A stretch of DNA of 64,000 nt, from assembly GCF_029852145.1 (NCBI RefSeq), contig NC_079969.1, positions 13,490,965 through 13,554,964 of the forward strand. The letters are read 5' to 3'. The DNA is from Microplitis mediator. Taxonomy: Eukaryota > Arthropoda > Insecta > Hymenoptera > Braconidae. A program made the position numbers and the translations under genes. Position 1 is the stretch's first letter, and the number at the start of each line of letters is the position of its first letter. Positions 24,334 to 35,189 of the stretch are shown one piece after another. The notes beneath the pieces are model-generated. The model saw nothing but the letters and a program-made list of their open reading frames with translations, was not told where the DNA came from and ran no database searches.

Positions 24334-26565
24334 TTATAATGGTTTAGCCTTTTGATCGAAAGCAGGTTTAGCCTTATTAGGGTTGACCAATTTTCGGTTC
24401 CCTTTGTCATTCAGGTAAATAAGACTGCCAAATTCGTTAATTTCGACAATTTCATAAGGCCCGGTGTAATAAACATCGAATTTATTCTTCCTTGGCTCTT
24501 TTAAAACATAAATGAAATCACCAACTTTAAAAGTTCTGGCATGTATGTGCCGATCATAACGAATTTTGGAATCCTGTTTCGCCTTATTAAGACAATCAGC
24601 CGCGATTTCTCTAACTTCTGACAGTCTTCTCATAAGGTCAGCGAGATAATCAGAATAAGTTTCGATCCTGGAATAATCAGGGAATTGGGTTGGCAACCGA
24701 GCTCTTCGACCACACATCAACTCAAATGGAGTGAATTTGGTAGAAGTATGCACATTGGTATTGTAACTCAACGAAGCAAGACCGACACATCGATCCCAGT
24801 TCGGATACTTATCTGAAATTACTCGCAAAAAGTCTATTCATGGTTGATGGCTCCGTCCTAAGGACCCATTCGACCGGAGGTAGTAACCCGAAGTCGTTAG
24901 TCTTTGTATTTTTAAAGCTTTTGCAAGCTGTTGAATTATTTTCGAAGTGAATGACGTACCTTTGTCTGAGAGGATAACTCTCATACACCCGTAATAACAC
25001 ATGTATCGATCGACAAGTGCTTCAGCCACTGTTGTCGATCGGATATCGGGTATTGCGATCGCGGTTACGGCTTTCGAAAAATTATCCTGAATCGTCAGGA
25101 TATGGACATTTACACTTCTGGTCATAGAAACTAGTCTAACGGTATCGATGGAAATTTTCTCGAAGGGCTCGAAGGGAGTGTCAGTTATTATCATTGGTTG
25201 TTTAGTTTTTATTCGCGTGAGTTTGTTCTTCTGGCAAATTTCGCATTTCTGGATAAATCTGCAGATCTTTTCCTTCATCCCGGGCCAGTAGAATCTCTCG
25301 CGGATTCGCCAATAAGTTTTCACGACACCTTCGTGGCCTGCTATAGGGCTACAGTGGTTTTCTTCGATGATTTTATCGCGTAATTCTTCGGCAGGAACTT
25401 CTATATTTCCTTCGCAAAGAGTTACCTCGATTGGACAATCGCCAAACTCTTGTATGAGACAAGGCTTTATGTACAAATCATCGAAGTCATCCCCCTGTTT
25501 CGCTATGCGGAACGTATAAATCTCATGTTTGAACATGGATGCTCGTAGATTTCGTAGTCCTTCAATTAAATTTGTTAAGTCAATTTTTTCGAAATGATTC
25601 TTCTTAACGAAGACAGTGAAGATGAAGCATTGACCCAATTTAGTGACAAGTACGTCACCCAATTTTGGTCTAGCCGCCTTCAGATCTTCTCGATTGATGA
25701 AAGTGAGATCTCTCAACAGCCTTGAAACTGGTTTCATTATTTCACAATCCAGAGACAGGGAATGCACCATGTGATCTCTCAAATACGTGATTCCATCTCG
25801 AGTGTCTTTGAATTTAATTCGATTTTCAGGCAGTTTCGGAGGTCTGTCAGATTCAGAGCCAGATGAAGACGAAACTTTAGGTGGTGAGTAGTTTTGACCG
25901 CTCAAGTTGTCGGCCATATCCGAAGAGGGAGGATCAAAGATGCACCATGGAGCTTGACTCGGAAATCTGGCTGGCAAATCATCATTCATCGCCGGCTCAT
26001 CCCCCAGTTGTTCGTCAACAACTTCCGGTTGAGTTACGTGACGAGGATCATATTCGTTTACCTGCGCATTTCCGTCGTCTTGCTCTCGGTGTACCTCTAC
26101 TTGAATCACCGTAGCTTCGTCCAATTGGCTTGCATTAGATTGGTCTGACTGAGAGGATCTCTCTATCCTCATTGTGCGATTGTTCGAAGAATTTTCGTTT
26201 AGTGATCTGGGTTGCTGGCTCTTGTTCAGCAACGTTTTTTCATTGTTATTAATTTCTAGGGAAGCTTCCCTTGATCGCTTGGGAGTTTCTGAGCATGCTA
26301 TACTGAATGATGCAGCTGGATCATCTTCAGTATTCAACGTTTGACGAGTAGAAGGTCTTGCTATGATGGTGGAATTTCTATTATCTACTTCTGCCCCGCC
26401 ATTCCAATAGAAGGTTTTTGAGTGGTCACCATATTCCAGCCCTTTGTGCTCTTTCTGTGCAGCTCTCAACACAGTGTGTTTCCACATGGGAGTAGATGGA
26501 CTTGAACCACCACTTAAATATTTTTCGCGAAGTTTGGTAGCTCGCGACAACGGTGGAGTTGCTGG
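24334..26565 (-). pseudogene. pol: E2 integrase and its N-terminal linker, inactivated
   Basis: An HHCC domain (HCSPIAGHEGVVKTYWRI...CEICQKNK) is followed by Asp in SIDTV and Asp in ILSDKGTSF. At the third catalytic site the Glu codon has become GGA (SLGRSH), and a stop plus frameshift follows at 24836. The rest of the core and the C-terminal domain (FTPFELMCGRR...VGDFIYVLKEPRKNKF...GPYEIV) continues in another frame at 24334-24828. A conserved GP after SIDTV has also changed. The N-terminal 250 residues are an acidic, Ser-rich linker. The frame continues across the LTR inserted at 26566. Confidence 0.9.
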
Positions 26566-27204
26566 TGTTACGTTCCCGTAATATTTTATTGATTAAATTA
26601 AATTAATTATTTGTGATAAATTAATTTTATGCAATGTAACGGAAATCGGTTACGATAAGAGAGTCGCCGTGGCTCGCGGGTAGTCAAAACAGATGACGAT
26701 GCATGAGACCCGGGCCACGACGATTCTCTCACAGGGAACCTGAGATGCAGCGTCAACACTTTGTCAACTCTGTTGGCTTTATTATATTTTTATAATGACT
26801 AAATAGCTAGTCCTTCGAGAGAGCTCACAGAGCTCGATCCTCTGCTCTCTATATAGTTAATAAACGTAATTAATTCGAAATTAATTCAACCTTATTTTGG
26901 GGTGCCAATTGGCACCCCAATATTTTCACCTACACTATGACCTATCCATTCACTATCCAAAATAAATAATTACAATAAAATAATCGACGACCAAGGCCCA
27001 CCGGGGATCTGTCGATACTCCAATGAGGCCAAACCTGAATTAAATTTAATAATTAAAAATTATTTTTATTTTTAATTAGTTTGGGGTAATTCTCAAAACG
27101 TAACAGTGGTGCTGTGACTAGGATCAGTGACCATTGTTTATAGACGATACAAATAATTATTAAATAATTAAAAATTAATATTGGGAATTATTCAAAACGT
27201 AACA
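26566..27204 (+). mobile_element. Inserted LTR remnant with tRNA-His primer site
   Basis: CTGG target duplications at 26562-26565 and 27205-27208 define the insertion. The LTR, 26566-27105, runs TGTTACGTTCCC...AAAACGTAACA. After one base, TGGTGCTGTGACTAGGATC (27107-27125) matches the 3' end of tRNA-His at about 17 of 19 positions. Some 30 bp of internal sequence then joins a second LTR end (to 27204). The element collapsed by internal deletion rather than by clean LTR recombination. Family not determined. Confidence 0.85.
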
Positions 27205-27638
27205 CTGGATTTGTCTCCACTTGGACTTCTGGTTCAGAGCAGCTGGCTTCGCTCGAATCTTCGTCTTCTACTGTACTTTCGTTTTCACGACGAAATTCGT
27301 CTTCTTCTTCTTCGTCAATTTCTGCAGACTCATCACTATCGTTATTCTCGTCATGTTCGTGCGGTAGGTAGCTTTTTTCAAGGTACTCTCTGACCTCTGG
27401 CCACTCGAGGGCTGGCTACCGGCAGAAGGTTGTAATAATCGTCTGGGCGAACGGTTTGATCTGCTTCAGTGTCAGGAGCCTTAACTGTTCGTTGTTCCAA
27501 CGCTCTGTTAAAGCGTTCGAATGATTTCCTCAGATCTTCCCGCATTTGTTGTCGGTCTATCGCCTCGGGTGAATTTTCATCCCCCTGATCGCTGGAACTT
27601 TTATCTTGTTCGTTCATTCGGTATTCTTCGTTCATGAG
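27205..27638 (-). pseudogene. pol: E2 Pol acidic linker between RNase H and integrase
   Basis: Acidic reading frames (ESAEIDEEEEDEF..., then MREDLRKSFERFNRALEQ) join with one frame change near 27380 and a TGA at about 27637. The region corresponds to 48400-49010 of E3 (IRRSFHRFDQTL). I know no catalytic function for it. Confidence 0.7.
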
Positions 27639-29467
27639 TCAGACTGCTTCTTCCTCCTCCTCATCTGTTTCTTCGTAATTTGTTTCAGGCTCTGGTTCTG
27701 GACCTATTAATGCTTGAGGTCCTGACGATGATCCTGTTTGATTTTCTTCGAATACGTCGTCTTCGATAGACTCTGAAACGTCAGGTTCAGCGGTGCTTAT
27801 TTCACAATAATTCACCTTTTTCCGATTTGGGTTCAGTTCTGTAGCTCGTCTCATACGAAGACGAGATGCAATTGTATCACGAAGTTGTGGAGCGCTGTTG
27901 ACACGGGGTTTATTTTTACCTCCCGGTTTTCGACCTCGTTTTACTGCTGCTACTGCTTCGTCATCTGGACAAGAATTTTTCTTGAGCGGTAACATTATTG
28001 CTTCTTTGGTGGTTATCTCATTCGGGTTTGTCTCTTCCGGAGATCTTCCTTCAGGATTATACGATAATCCTTCAGCGTATTCCTCGGAGATTTTATGTCG
28101 AACAACAGCAGAGAATTTATATTCACTTAATTTAGATCTCAATTTAATTTGGCGTTCGGTAACGGTTTGGCTATCCTTCAACCAGGACATACAAGGACTA
28201 CTTGTATACAAGGTGAAGGACTTACCGTAAAGGTAAGGCCAAAATTATTGCACTGCGTACAAAACTGCCAAACATTCTTTTTCATTGTGTGTATATCTGG
28301 TTTCAGTTTCTTGCAAAACTCTAGATGTACATGACACAATTTTCTCGGCATTCGCCTCTGGGTTCTCGGGAGTTTGGTCTTCGTTATCGAGTTCTTGGCT
28401 CAAAATACCCGAGATGCCAACATCGGACGAACTAGTTGCTAGTATAAATGGTCGATTAAAGTCTGGGTAAGCGAGGAATGAGTTTTCGCACAACGCATTC
28501 TTTATGTCATCGAAGGCCTTTTGAAAATCAGCTGACCAGACGAACGGTTTAGTTTTTCTGGTAAGGTCAGTGATTGGTTTCGCTCTTTCGGCGAAATTTT
28601 CGACGAAACGCCTATAACAGTTCGCCAATCCCATAAATTTGCGCGCCTCCGTACGATTACGGGGGTGAGACGCATTTTTGAGGGATGAAATTTTCTTTGG
28701 GTCGGGTTTCACGCCATCTTTAGTGATAATGTGACCCAAATATTCCACCTCGGGGCAGAGAAATTTACATTTCTCGGGCTGAAGAGTTAGCCCAGCCTCT
28801 CGAAGGCGGTTGAAAAGTCTTTGCACTCGCACTTCGTGCTCTTCAAGCGAAGATGCGTAACTTACAAAATCATCCAGGTAAATAAACAATTCGGTGCCTT
28901 TTAAACCACTCAAAGTGGAGTCCATCATGCGTTGGAAAATTGCCGGAGCGCACTCGAGCCCAAAAGGCATACAGCAATACTCTCAATGGCCGTCAGGGGT
29001 GGAAAACGCAGTTTTCTCAGCATTCCTGGGATCCATTGGTACTTGATGGAAACCACTTGCAAGATCAAACACGCTGAAGTATTTTGCTCCACCGAGTTGG
29101 TCTAGAATGTCAATTATGTGTGGTAGGGGATATGCATCCCCGATGGTTATCTTATTCAAATTTCGAAAGTCGATAACCATTCTCCACTTTTTGTTACCTT
29201 GTGCGTCAGATTTCTTAGGAACGATCCACAAGGGCGAATTATACGGAGATTTTGATTTACGTATAATTCCTTGTTTAAGTAAATTATCGACTTGTTTCTT
29301 AATTTCCTCGCGATGTTCTTGAGGGAAACGGTATTGTTTGATCCGGACTGGCGTATCACTCGTGGTTTCGATTTTACAAGTGAACTTTTTGGAGCGACCC
29401 AAACGATCGCCAGGAAGGTGGAAGATGTCGTGATTTTTCTGTATGAGTTTAAATATTTGTTTCCTCT
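27639..29467 (-). pseudogene. pol: E2 reverse transcriptase and RNase H with two internal stops
   Basis: RT motifs are clear: VIDFRNLNK, SVFDLASGFHQVPM (motif A Asp present), MPFGL and YLDD. In-frame stops lie at 28983-28985 (TGA, just before the MPFGL block) and 28245-28247 (TAA, in RNase H). RNase H has lost key residues: the first Asp position reads ATSSSD and the TDH motif reads TSS, while KECLAV is kept. The end reads KLSEYKFSAVVRHK, then a basic RGRKPGGKNKPR segment resembling an AT-hook. The 5' end abuts the solo LTR at 29468. Confidence 0.9.
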
Positions 29468-30132
29468 TGAAACAGTGGGTTGCCGTTCAAAACTGTACAA
29501 GATGTTGGAACAGCCTTTTCGTGGGTTACCCTAGTTACTCAGACCCATGAGACTCTTATTTTATGTTCTTTTTTTGATAAATACCCGAACTGGCCTTACA
29601 AATCTAAACTAACACTAGTACTTAGCCTAGACTGTAGTTCGGAGCGATGGTGATGTCCCTGATGACCTCGGACTGGCTGGGCCTGATGAGTATGTGATTA
29701 TAACGCCTTAACAATAAAGGTGGGCAGGATAACAGGTGAATTCACTCGAACACTGGTATCAATTATTAATTAAGATTTTATTAAAGGAAAAACTTAATTA
29801 ATGCCACTTCACACACAATGATCGGTATTATTAATTAATAACCGTAATTAATAACGGGAGCTTTCGCAATTCAACTAAATGTGAATTGGTTCAATCTGAG
29901 ATAAAGTTAAACTAAGTGTTAACTTTATTGCTGATTAACTAACTGTAATACAGCACTGCTGGATTGACTGGTAAATACTGAGGAGAATATTACAAGGATT
30001 CTAAACGTTCAAACCGATAAAGCCGTCTTCAATTGAATTGCGCTCCGTTATATAGACGTGCCGACGCACCGTCCCACGTGAGATTACCTGAGATCACATG
30101 ATGGCGGAGGCGCACGAAGCAACTTCGTATCA
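29468..30132 (-). repeat. Solo LTR of the E4 family inside E2 pol
   Basis: CTCT lies on both sides (29464-29467, 30133-30136). On the minus strand it starts TGATACGAAGTTGCTTCG and ends CTGTTTCA. It aligns along its length with the E4 LTR at 49025-49736, including GGTGCGTCGGC and TGGGTTGCCGTTC blocks. At 665 bp it is shorter by small indels. Confidence 0.95.
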
Positions 30133-31435
30133 CTCTCCATCCGAGTGAGATGAGTGGTTTGTATTTTAACAAAGATTAAGTGGATACGTTCTCGCTGAGA
30201 AAGAGACTTTGTTTCAGATGAAGACTCGGCAGTATCAGAGTATTCGTCAGATGGATCTAAGTGATCGAATTCAAATTCTTCAAGCATTTGGGGTTCTATC
30301 TCGATTTTCGCTGGGTCAGATGTTGTGTTGATCACCATACACATCGCCTGGCCATCATCCACAGAAACAACGGCTTCACCCATTAAGAGTCCCTCTTTAA
30401 GAGGAATCTTACGGAGGTAGCCTTGTTTGATTTTTGGATTCAAGACAGGCACAGAGACAGACATTCGCATACGGGGTGGAATGACATACGAACGGGATGG
30501 CTTTACCCCTAGGCTGAAGTGTTGAGGTCGGGAAGGTCGCGAGAATAAATTCAGAGATTGGTGATGATATGAGATTTCTGCTTGCTCTTTTCTCAAGAAG
30601 TTGTTTCCCAATATGCCAACGCCGTTGAAGGGTAAATTACCTTCACAAACATGAAATCGAATTTTAGATCCCAAAACTTTCAGTTCGACAGTGCTGACCG
30701 TTTCCATGGGATGCCCATTCAAACCTCGGAGTAGCATGGTGTCACCACGATCTACTCTAATTTCGGGTTCAAGGGCAGAAAAATTTATCAGACATACACC
30801 CCCCCCCTCCCCTGTATCCACGAGGAAACATTGTAGTTCTTCATGAAGAGAATTACATGAATCGAATATTTTTGGACCTGTCTCCAGGGACAAGATGTAC
30901 CCTCCGTCAAGGACGTCTTCCATTGTGAAAGGGATAGGATGGGTAGGTCGATTTTTGAGGACCAGCGTCATTCTTTGATGAAAAATTCGTTTCCAAGGAT
31001 ACCCGGGTAACCGTTAGGTGATCTAGGTACAACCTGGAAACAAACATCTACTTCAAAGACCTTGAGCGTCACAGTTCCGATGATTGGCATACTGCTGGTC
31101 GCTGTGCCGCCCATTTTACCTCCGTTTTCGGGGTAAAAGATGGTATCATCCCCCAGAGCGTCGATACAAAGGAGGTTCAGGTCAGAATCTGTATCTAATA
31201 AAACTTCACAACCACCCTGGAAGAGGTCTGGAGATTTCATCCAGACTCTCGGACCTTTACCGATTACTAGTGCGAGGGCTTCGGGCGTTGAAGGATTTTG
31301 AATTCCTTCGCAGTCTGAGGCCTCTGCTGGACACTCATGGATCGGTGAGGCTCGCGGAGCATACTCGCAGTCGCCTCGGCCTGTCGAGCGTCCATCAAGT
31401 TTAAATGATCGTCGTTGTTTTTCTTTGGGGCAGAT
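30133..31435 (-). pseudogene. pol: E2 tandem protease domains
   Basis: Two retropepsin-like domains follow each other. The first (31240-30968) has VLLDTDSDLNLL, with the usual Gly of DTG changed to Asp, and later GILGNEFF. The second (30971-30133) has FLVDTGEGGG..LI and GVGILGNNFL. Each keeps the second family motif (I/V-L-G). The two halves are in different frames, overlapping at 30968. Upstream (31267-31503) a frame overlapping the gag end carries a Cys/His cluster, CCDCPFCPH. E3 has the same double arrangement. Confidence 0.8.
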
Positions 31436-32629
31436 TTAGTCGAGTCGCGGTGAGGGCAGAACGGACAGTCGCAACATGGAGCTTCTAATTTCAGATGTTC
31501 CATTATTTTCAGTGTCTATGTCAGCAGGGTCAAACGTCACAGTCTTTTGTCTGGCTGGAAACTGCTCTTCTGTACGTGAACGTGAAGGGCTTTTCTTGTA
31601 CGTTCGTGGAGTCGAATCATCGTCACGGTTCTGACTACGTCCCCCTTTACTTGAGGTGTAAGCGTAAGTTAAGTAATCTGCGGACTCTGCACTGGCGTCA
31701 GAGTCTACACTGTCTTCGTCGTCGGTGTCATATTTACTCCGTCTGTGGTTATTTTTAGAGTAAGTAAATGTTCGTCCTCTAGTCTCCCTGCGGTCGTCGT
31801 AATCGTCATAATCTCGACGAGGTCTCTGATAATCGTCTCTCGAGTAGCGTCTGTTATAGTCTCGGTCATAGTCTCGACGGTCTTTATGAGGATGACGCGA
31901 AAATTCGTTAGAATCGCGTTTCCGAGCAGGTCGCAAACATTCGCGAGTTCGCTCTTCTTTAATCGCTTTGTAAAGCTCTTCCAGCGTTCTGGGATCTTTT
32001 AGACGCGCAAGACATTTTGGAAGGTCAGGCAAAGCGGAATAAAGAAGGTCGAACGCAACCTTTTCTTGCTGCGACATGATGGCATCTCGATTTTCTGCTG
32101 GTAGTGCAGCTTCCAGGCCTTTGATCATTCTGCGTAACCTGAAATAAAAGTCTTCGATGGTTTCCCCGTCCTTCGGGGACGCTGCGGCTAGACGTTTGTG
32201 CCAGATAAGAGCAGGATCGCTATGACGAAACCTCTCGCCCAGAGCGTCAAGAAGTTCTTTAACGCTGTGAATCGGAGTATATTCAATGATACTCTTAGCA
32301 CGACCCGAAATTCTCTTTGCGATTTTTGCAACGAACATGTTATGGTAGTCTGGGAGGATGCATGGTAACCAGCTTTGTACGATTGCGTCAAATTCTCTAA
32401 AATCTTGCTCGCAAGTTGGGCCTTCACCGTTAAATTTAGGTAGCTCTCGATAGAGATCCTTGGCTATATCGTACTGGGTTGGTGGGGTGTTTGCATCGTG
32501 CAAAGTAGCATCCAGCCGGATGATGGGTCTCTCGTTATCGGGCATTTCTGCTTGTAAGCCGTGAGCTGGGGGAGGCGTTAGATTACTTCGCCTCCGGTGT
32601 TGTCTATTACGAGTAATGGTGGTGACCAC
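31436..32629 (-). CDS. gag: E2 Gag
   Basis: A 397-residue open frame. A gag-like capsid region occupies residues about 60-230 (DLYRELPKFNGEGPTCEQDF..., FVAKIAKRISGRAKSI). A strongly charged Arg/Asp/Tyr tract follows (RDYDRDYNRRYSRDDY), then an acidic DTDDEDSVDSD. There is no CCHC knuckle; RNA binding may use the Arg-rich tract, as in errantiviruses. The stop at 31436 overlaps the next frame by about 67 nt, consistent with -1 frameshifting, although I see no canonical heptamer. Confidence 0.82.
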   Translation of the reverse strand: MVTTITRNRQHRRRSNLTPPPAHGLQAEMPDNERPIIRLDATLHDANTPPTQYDIAKDLYRELPKFNGEGPTCEQDFREFDAIVQSWLPCILPDYHNMFVAKIAKRISGRAKSIIEYTPIHSVKELLDALGERFRHSDPALIWHKRLAAASPKDGETIEDFYFRLRRMIKGLEAALPAENRDAIMSQQEKVAFDLLYSALPDLPKCLARLKDPRTLEELYKAIKEERTRECLRPARKRDSNEFSRHPHKDRRDYDRDYNRRYSRDDYQRPRRDYDDYDDRRETRGRTFTYSKNNHRRSKYDTDDEDSVDSDASAESADYLTYAYTSSKGGRSQNRDDDSTPRTYKKSPSRSRTEEQFPARQKTVTFDPADIDTENNGTSEIRSSMLRLSVLPSPRLD

Positions 32630-33085
32630 ACCCTAAGGTGATGGTGAAGCGACAATTTTTATGAGTCGCTGAACTCGGAATGTAAATTGCTGACTTAGTC
32701 AGAAAGAGAGAGAAAGAGTTACTTTCTGCAGCTCAAAGCTGAGACGATAAAGTCGATGTTTGACTTTTCGCTGACTCTGCGGTTTGATCGCGAAGTCGCG
32801 GACTGTGAACTCAGGTGTTTCGCAACTCGATTGAGGGGCAGAAAACGCTGAGTTCGCAATACGTGGAGTTGCTAACCGTTAAGGTGTGGCAAGTCCACGA
32901 AGACAGGGTGTGGCACTTTCGAAAATGCCACGAAAATATAATTTTGAAATTTTTAGAATTTTGGAAATAGAAAAATTACCACAAACCTACCTTTAATCTT
33001 AAAATTGGTAGAAAAATGATACCTGTGGCTCAAAAAGAAGGATTTTTAATTTCGGAAATCCCACCGCTGCCACCAGTGTTCTTTA
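32630..33085 (-). other. E2 leader and tRNA-Leu primer site
   Basis: The primer site TGGTGGCAGCGGTGGGATTT is complementary at 33056-33075 and matches the 3' end of tRNA-Leu. The LTR end lies 10 nt away, the same unusual spacing as in E3. The remaining leader to gag has GAGAGAGAAAGAG and several short repeats but no ORF. Confidence 0.8.
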
Positions 33086-34438
33086 TGTTATGTCCGCCGC
33101 TTAATTTTTAATTATTTATCCGGGATTTCTCCCTTTGGTAGCGATAGTAATTTTGGACAAGCGGGTTGGAGGGTGCGGACAACAATAAAGAATATGAGGA
33201 AGAAATTAACTTCCTATAATTTATTATTTATAGTGGATCTTTTCGAGAATTAAGAACCCAAACGTCTTCGAAGAGACTGGTGCTCTTGTTTAAGCCAAAA
33301 GTATTTTAAGTATGATAGAATAATAGTTCTTTCACCGACCTTTCGATGTCAATTCTTCTAGTGCGGCAGCTATTATCCCTCCAGAACTAAACAGCTCACT
33401 CGACCTTCCTGTAGGGTTGGTAGAATGGGTGCGGCTGGGTTGGTAGTATGATATCTTATGTACTACTTTCGAATGAAAACCGCAAGGTTGGAGTGATGAA
33501 CTTGATCTTTTATTAAGTATTTCAAATTACAACGTTTTTACTGAACGTCACTTGTTCACTCTAGTTTTTCACAACTTTATATTTAATTTATAATATAGGA
33601 TTATTTATCCTTAACAGATATTTTTATAAGATTTTAATTTATATTTAATGCGTCCTTTTACACACCTGAAAAGTGGTTTTATGCGCAAATTAACTCGGCA
33701 CGAGATGGAATCGCAAATTCACGTGATTTGCGTCACTGGTTCGATCGTACCGGATGGTTTTTTAAAATCCGACAAATATTGTACTAGACGCACGATTATA
33801 CGGTTACGTCAGATCGAATTTTAGATTAATATTTAAGGATTTTTAATATAAAATTTAAATCCCTTACTGACTTTTCGACGCCTAAGGCGGATTCCTGCAG
33901 TAAGGTTAATAGAATTTAGCAATCTTTGACTATTTCTTATTGACTTTTCGACGCAGATGCGGATTCCTGCAATAAGAATTAGTTTAGATTATTTAAAAAG
34001 TGCCCTATTGACTTTTCAACGCAGATGCGGATTCCTGCAATAGGGTTTAAGTTAAAAATTATTCAAAATCCTCTTATTGACTTTTCAACGCCTAGGGCGG
34101 ATTTTTGCAATAAGAGTACACGAAATTTCGACGTTCGAATATTCGCGGACCGTAAGTTTTAAGAACCAACTAGCCCTGAGCTATGGGTGCTCAGGCTTTT
34201 TATGAACTTTGGTTGGTGATTTGATGGGGAATTTATAATTATTGTCATTGGTGGAAAGTGACGACAGTTTATTGTTTATTCGTTAAACTTATTGCAGGTG
34301 TCTTCCCACTATTCTTTGCCGCATGGAAAAAAAGGTGAAAAAGCTGACGCTGCGTTTTCGCGCGCTTTGCAAAGAGGAGCTCAGAAATAATTATTTTAAA
34401 TAATTATTAAAATAAAAAAAAATTATTTGGACATAACA
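33086..34438 (-). repeat. 5' LTR of E2 (1353 bp)
   Basis: The termini TGTTATGTCC...GGACATAACA are 10-bp perfect inverted ends, shared with the E3 LTR. The outer flank is CGTT. The LTR contains four tandem hairpins (33862-34116). The matching 3' LTR is not found left of env. Confidence 0.88.
33862..34116. repeat. Four tandem hairpins with covarying stems
   Basis: The units start at 33862, 33934, 34003 and 34071. Outer stems are CCTTACTG/CAGTAAGG, TTCTTATTG/CAATAAGAA, CCCTATTG/CAATAGGG and CTCTTATTG/CAATAAGAG. Inner stems are CGCC/GGCG or CGCA/TGCG. Unpaired ACTTTTCRA and GATTCCTG are conserved (GATTTTTG in the last). Paired positions change together while unpaired segments stay fixed, as expected for a selected fold. 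The element transcript runs on the minus strand. Confidence 0.85.
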
Positions 34439-34439
34439 C

Positions 34440-34625
34440 GTTGGAGAAAAAATGGTGAAAAACGTTTTTTTTTCGAAAACAACAGCATACAAACGTATTT
34501 TCGAGCTCGAAGAGCTCGAAATTGTATTCACAATAATGTTTTCGAGGTTCTTGAGCTCGAAAACAGCGGGAAGTTTTGGGGATGGCCCGCAGGGTCAACT
34601 GACAGGCCGATTTTTGTTTAGAGTA
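34440..34625. repeat. Dispersed repeat shared with 15420-15606
   Basis: Both copies contain TTTTCGAGCTCGAA blocks, AACAGCGGGAAGTTTTGGGG and GGCCCGCAGGGTCAAC in the same order. It is non-coding. Confidence 0.75.
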
Positions 34626-34692
34626 GTTAACTGAAGTTTTTTATTTTTTATAGTAGTATTATTTAGATAAATTATTAATTTTTGACTAGAGT

Positions 34693-34883
34693 ACTCTCAG
34701 ATTTGAATCACGGTGGAAACACCGTGGATCCACCGTGGTTACATGGTGGGTTTGTTCCATTTCACCACCGTGTATACACAGTGGTCAAGCCACCGTGGAA
34801 TCACGGTGGATACATCGCGTAATCACAGTGGTAAAATGGAACAAACCCAACGTGTTTCCACCGTGATTTAAATCTGCGAGGGG
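34693..34883. mobile_element. Deleted copy of the CACGGTGG MITE
   Basis: The ends TCTCAGATTTGAATCACGGT and ...AAATCTGCGAGGGG, and the same internal units as 12411-12810, identify it. It is about half the length. GTAC lies at both edges. Confidence 0.8.
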
Positions 34884-35189
34884 TACTTAACCTTAATTCT
34901 AATTCTAATAGTAACGAATTTTGCTTAAGCCTTAGAAAATTATATTTGTTCAAAAAACTACTAATTGATAATTATCGGAGTAATTTATTAAAACAACTTA
35001 AGTATCCCTGCTTAAAAAAGTGAATTGAAAAGGATTAAAAAAACATACATATTTATTACTACTTAAAACTCTCCGATACTCTTAATTCTCCGGAGAATTA
35101 AGATCGAACATAAAACGAATCCTTTTTAATTCTCCTTCATCTAGCGAAAAAATTATAATCATTTTAGGATTAAAAAAAAAAAAAGGATT

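Noticed and set aside
33862..34116. Hammerhead ribozymes in the tandem hairpins
   Set aside because: Neither strand contains the CTGATGA core. Only a GTCGAAA fragment is present.
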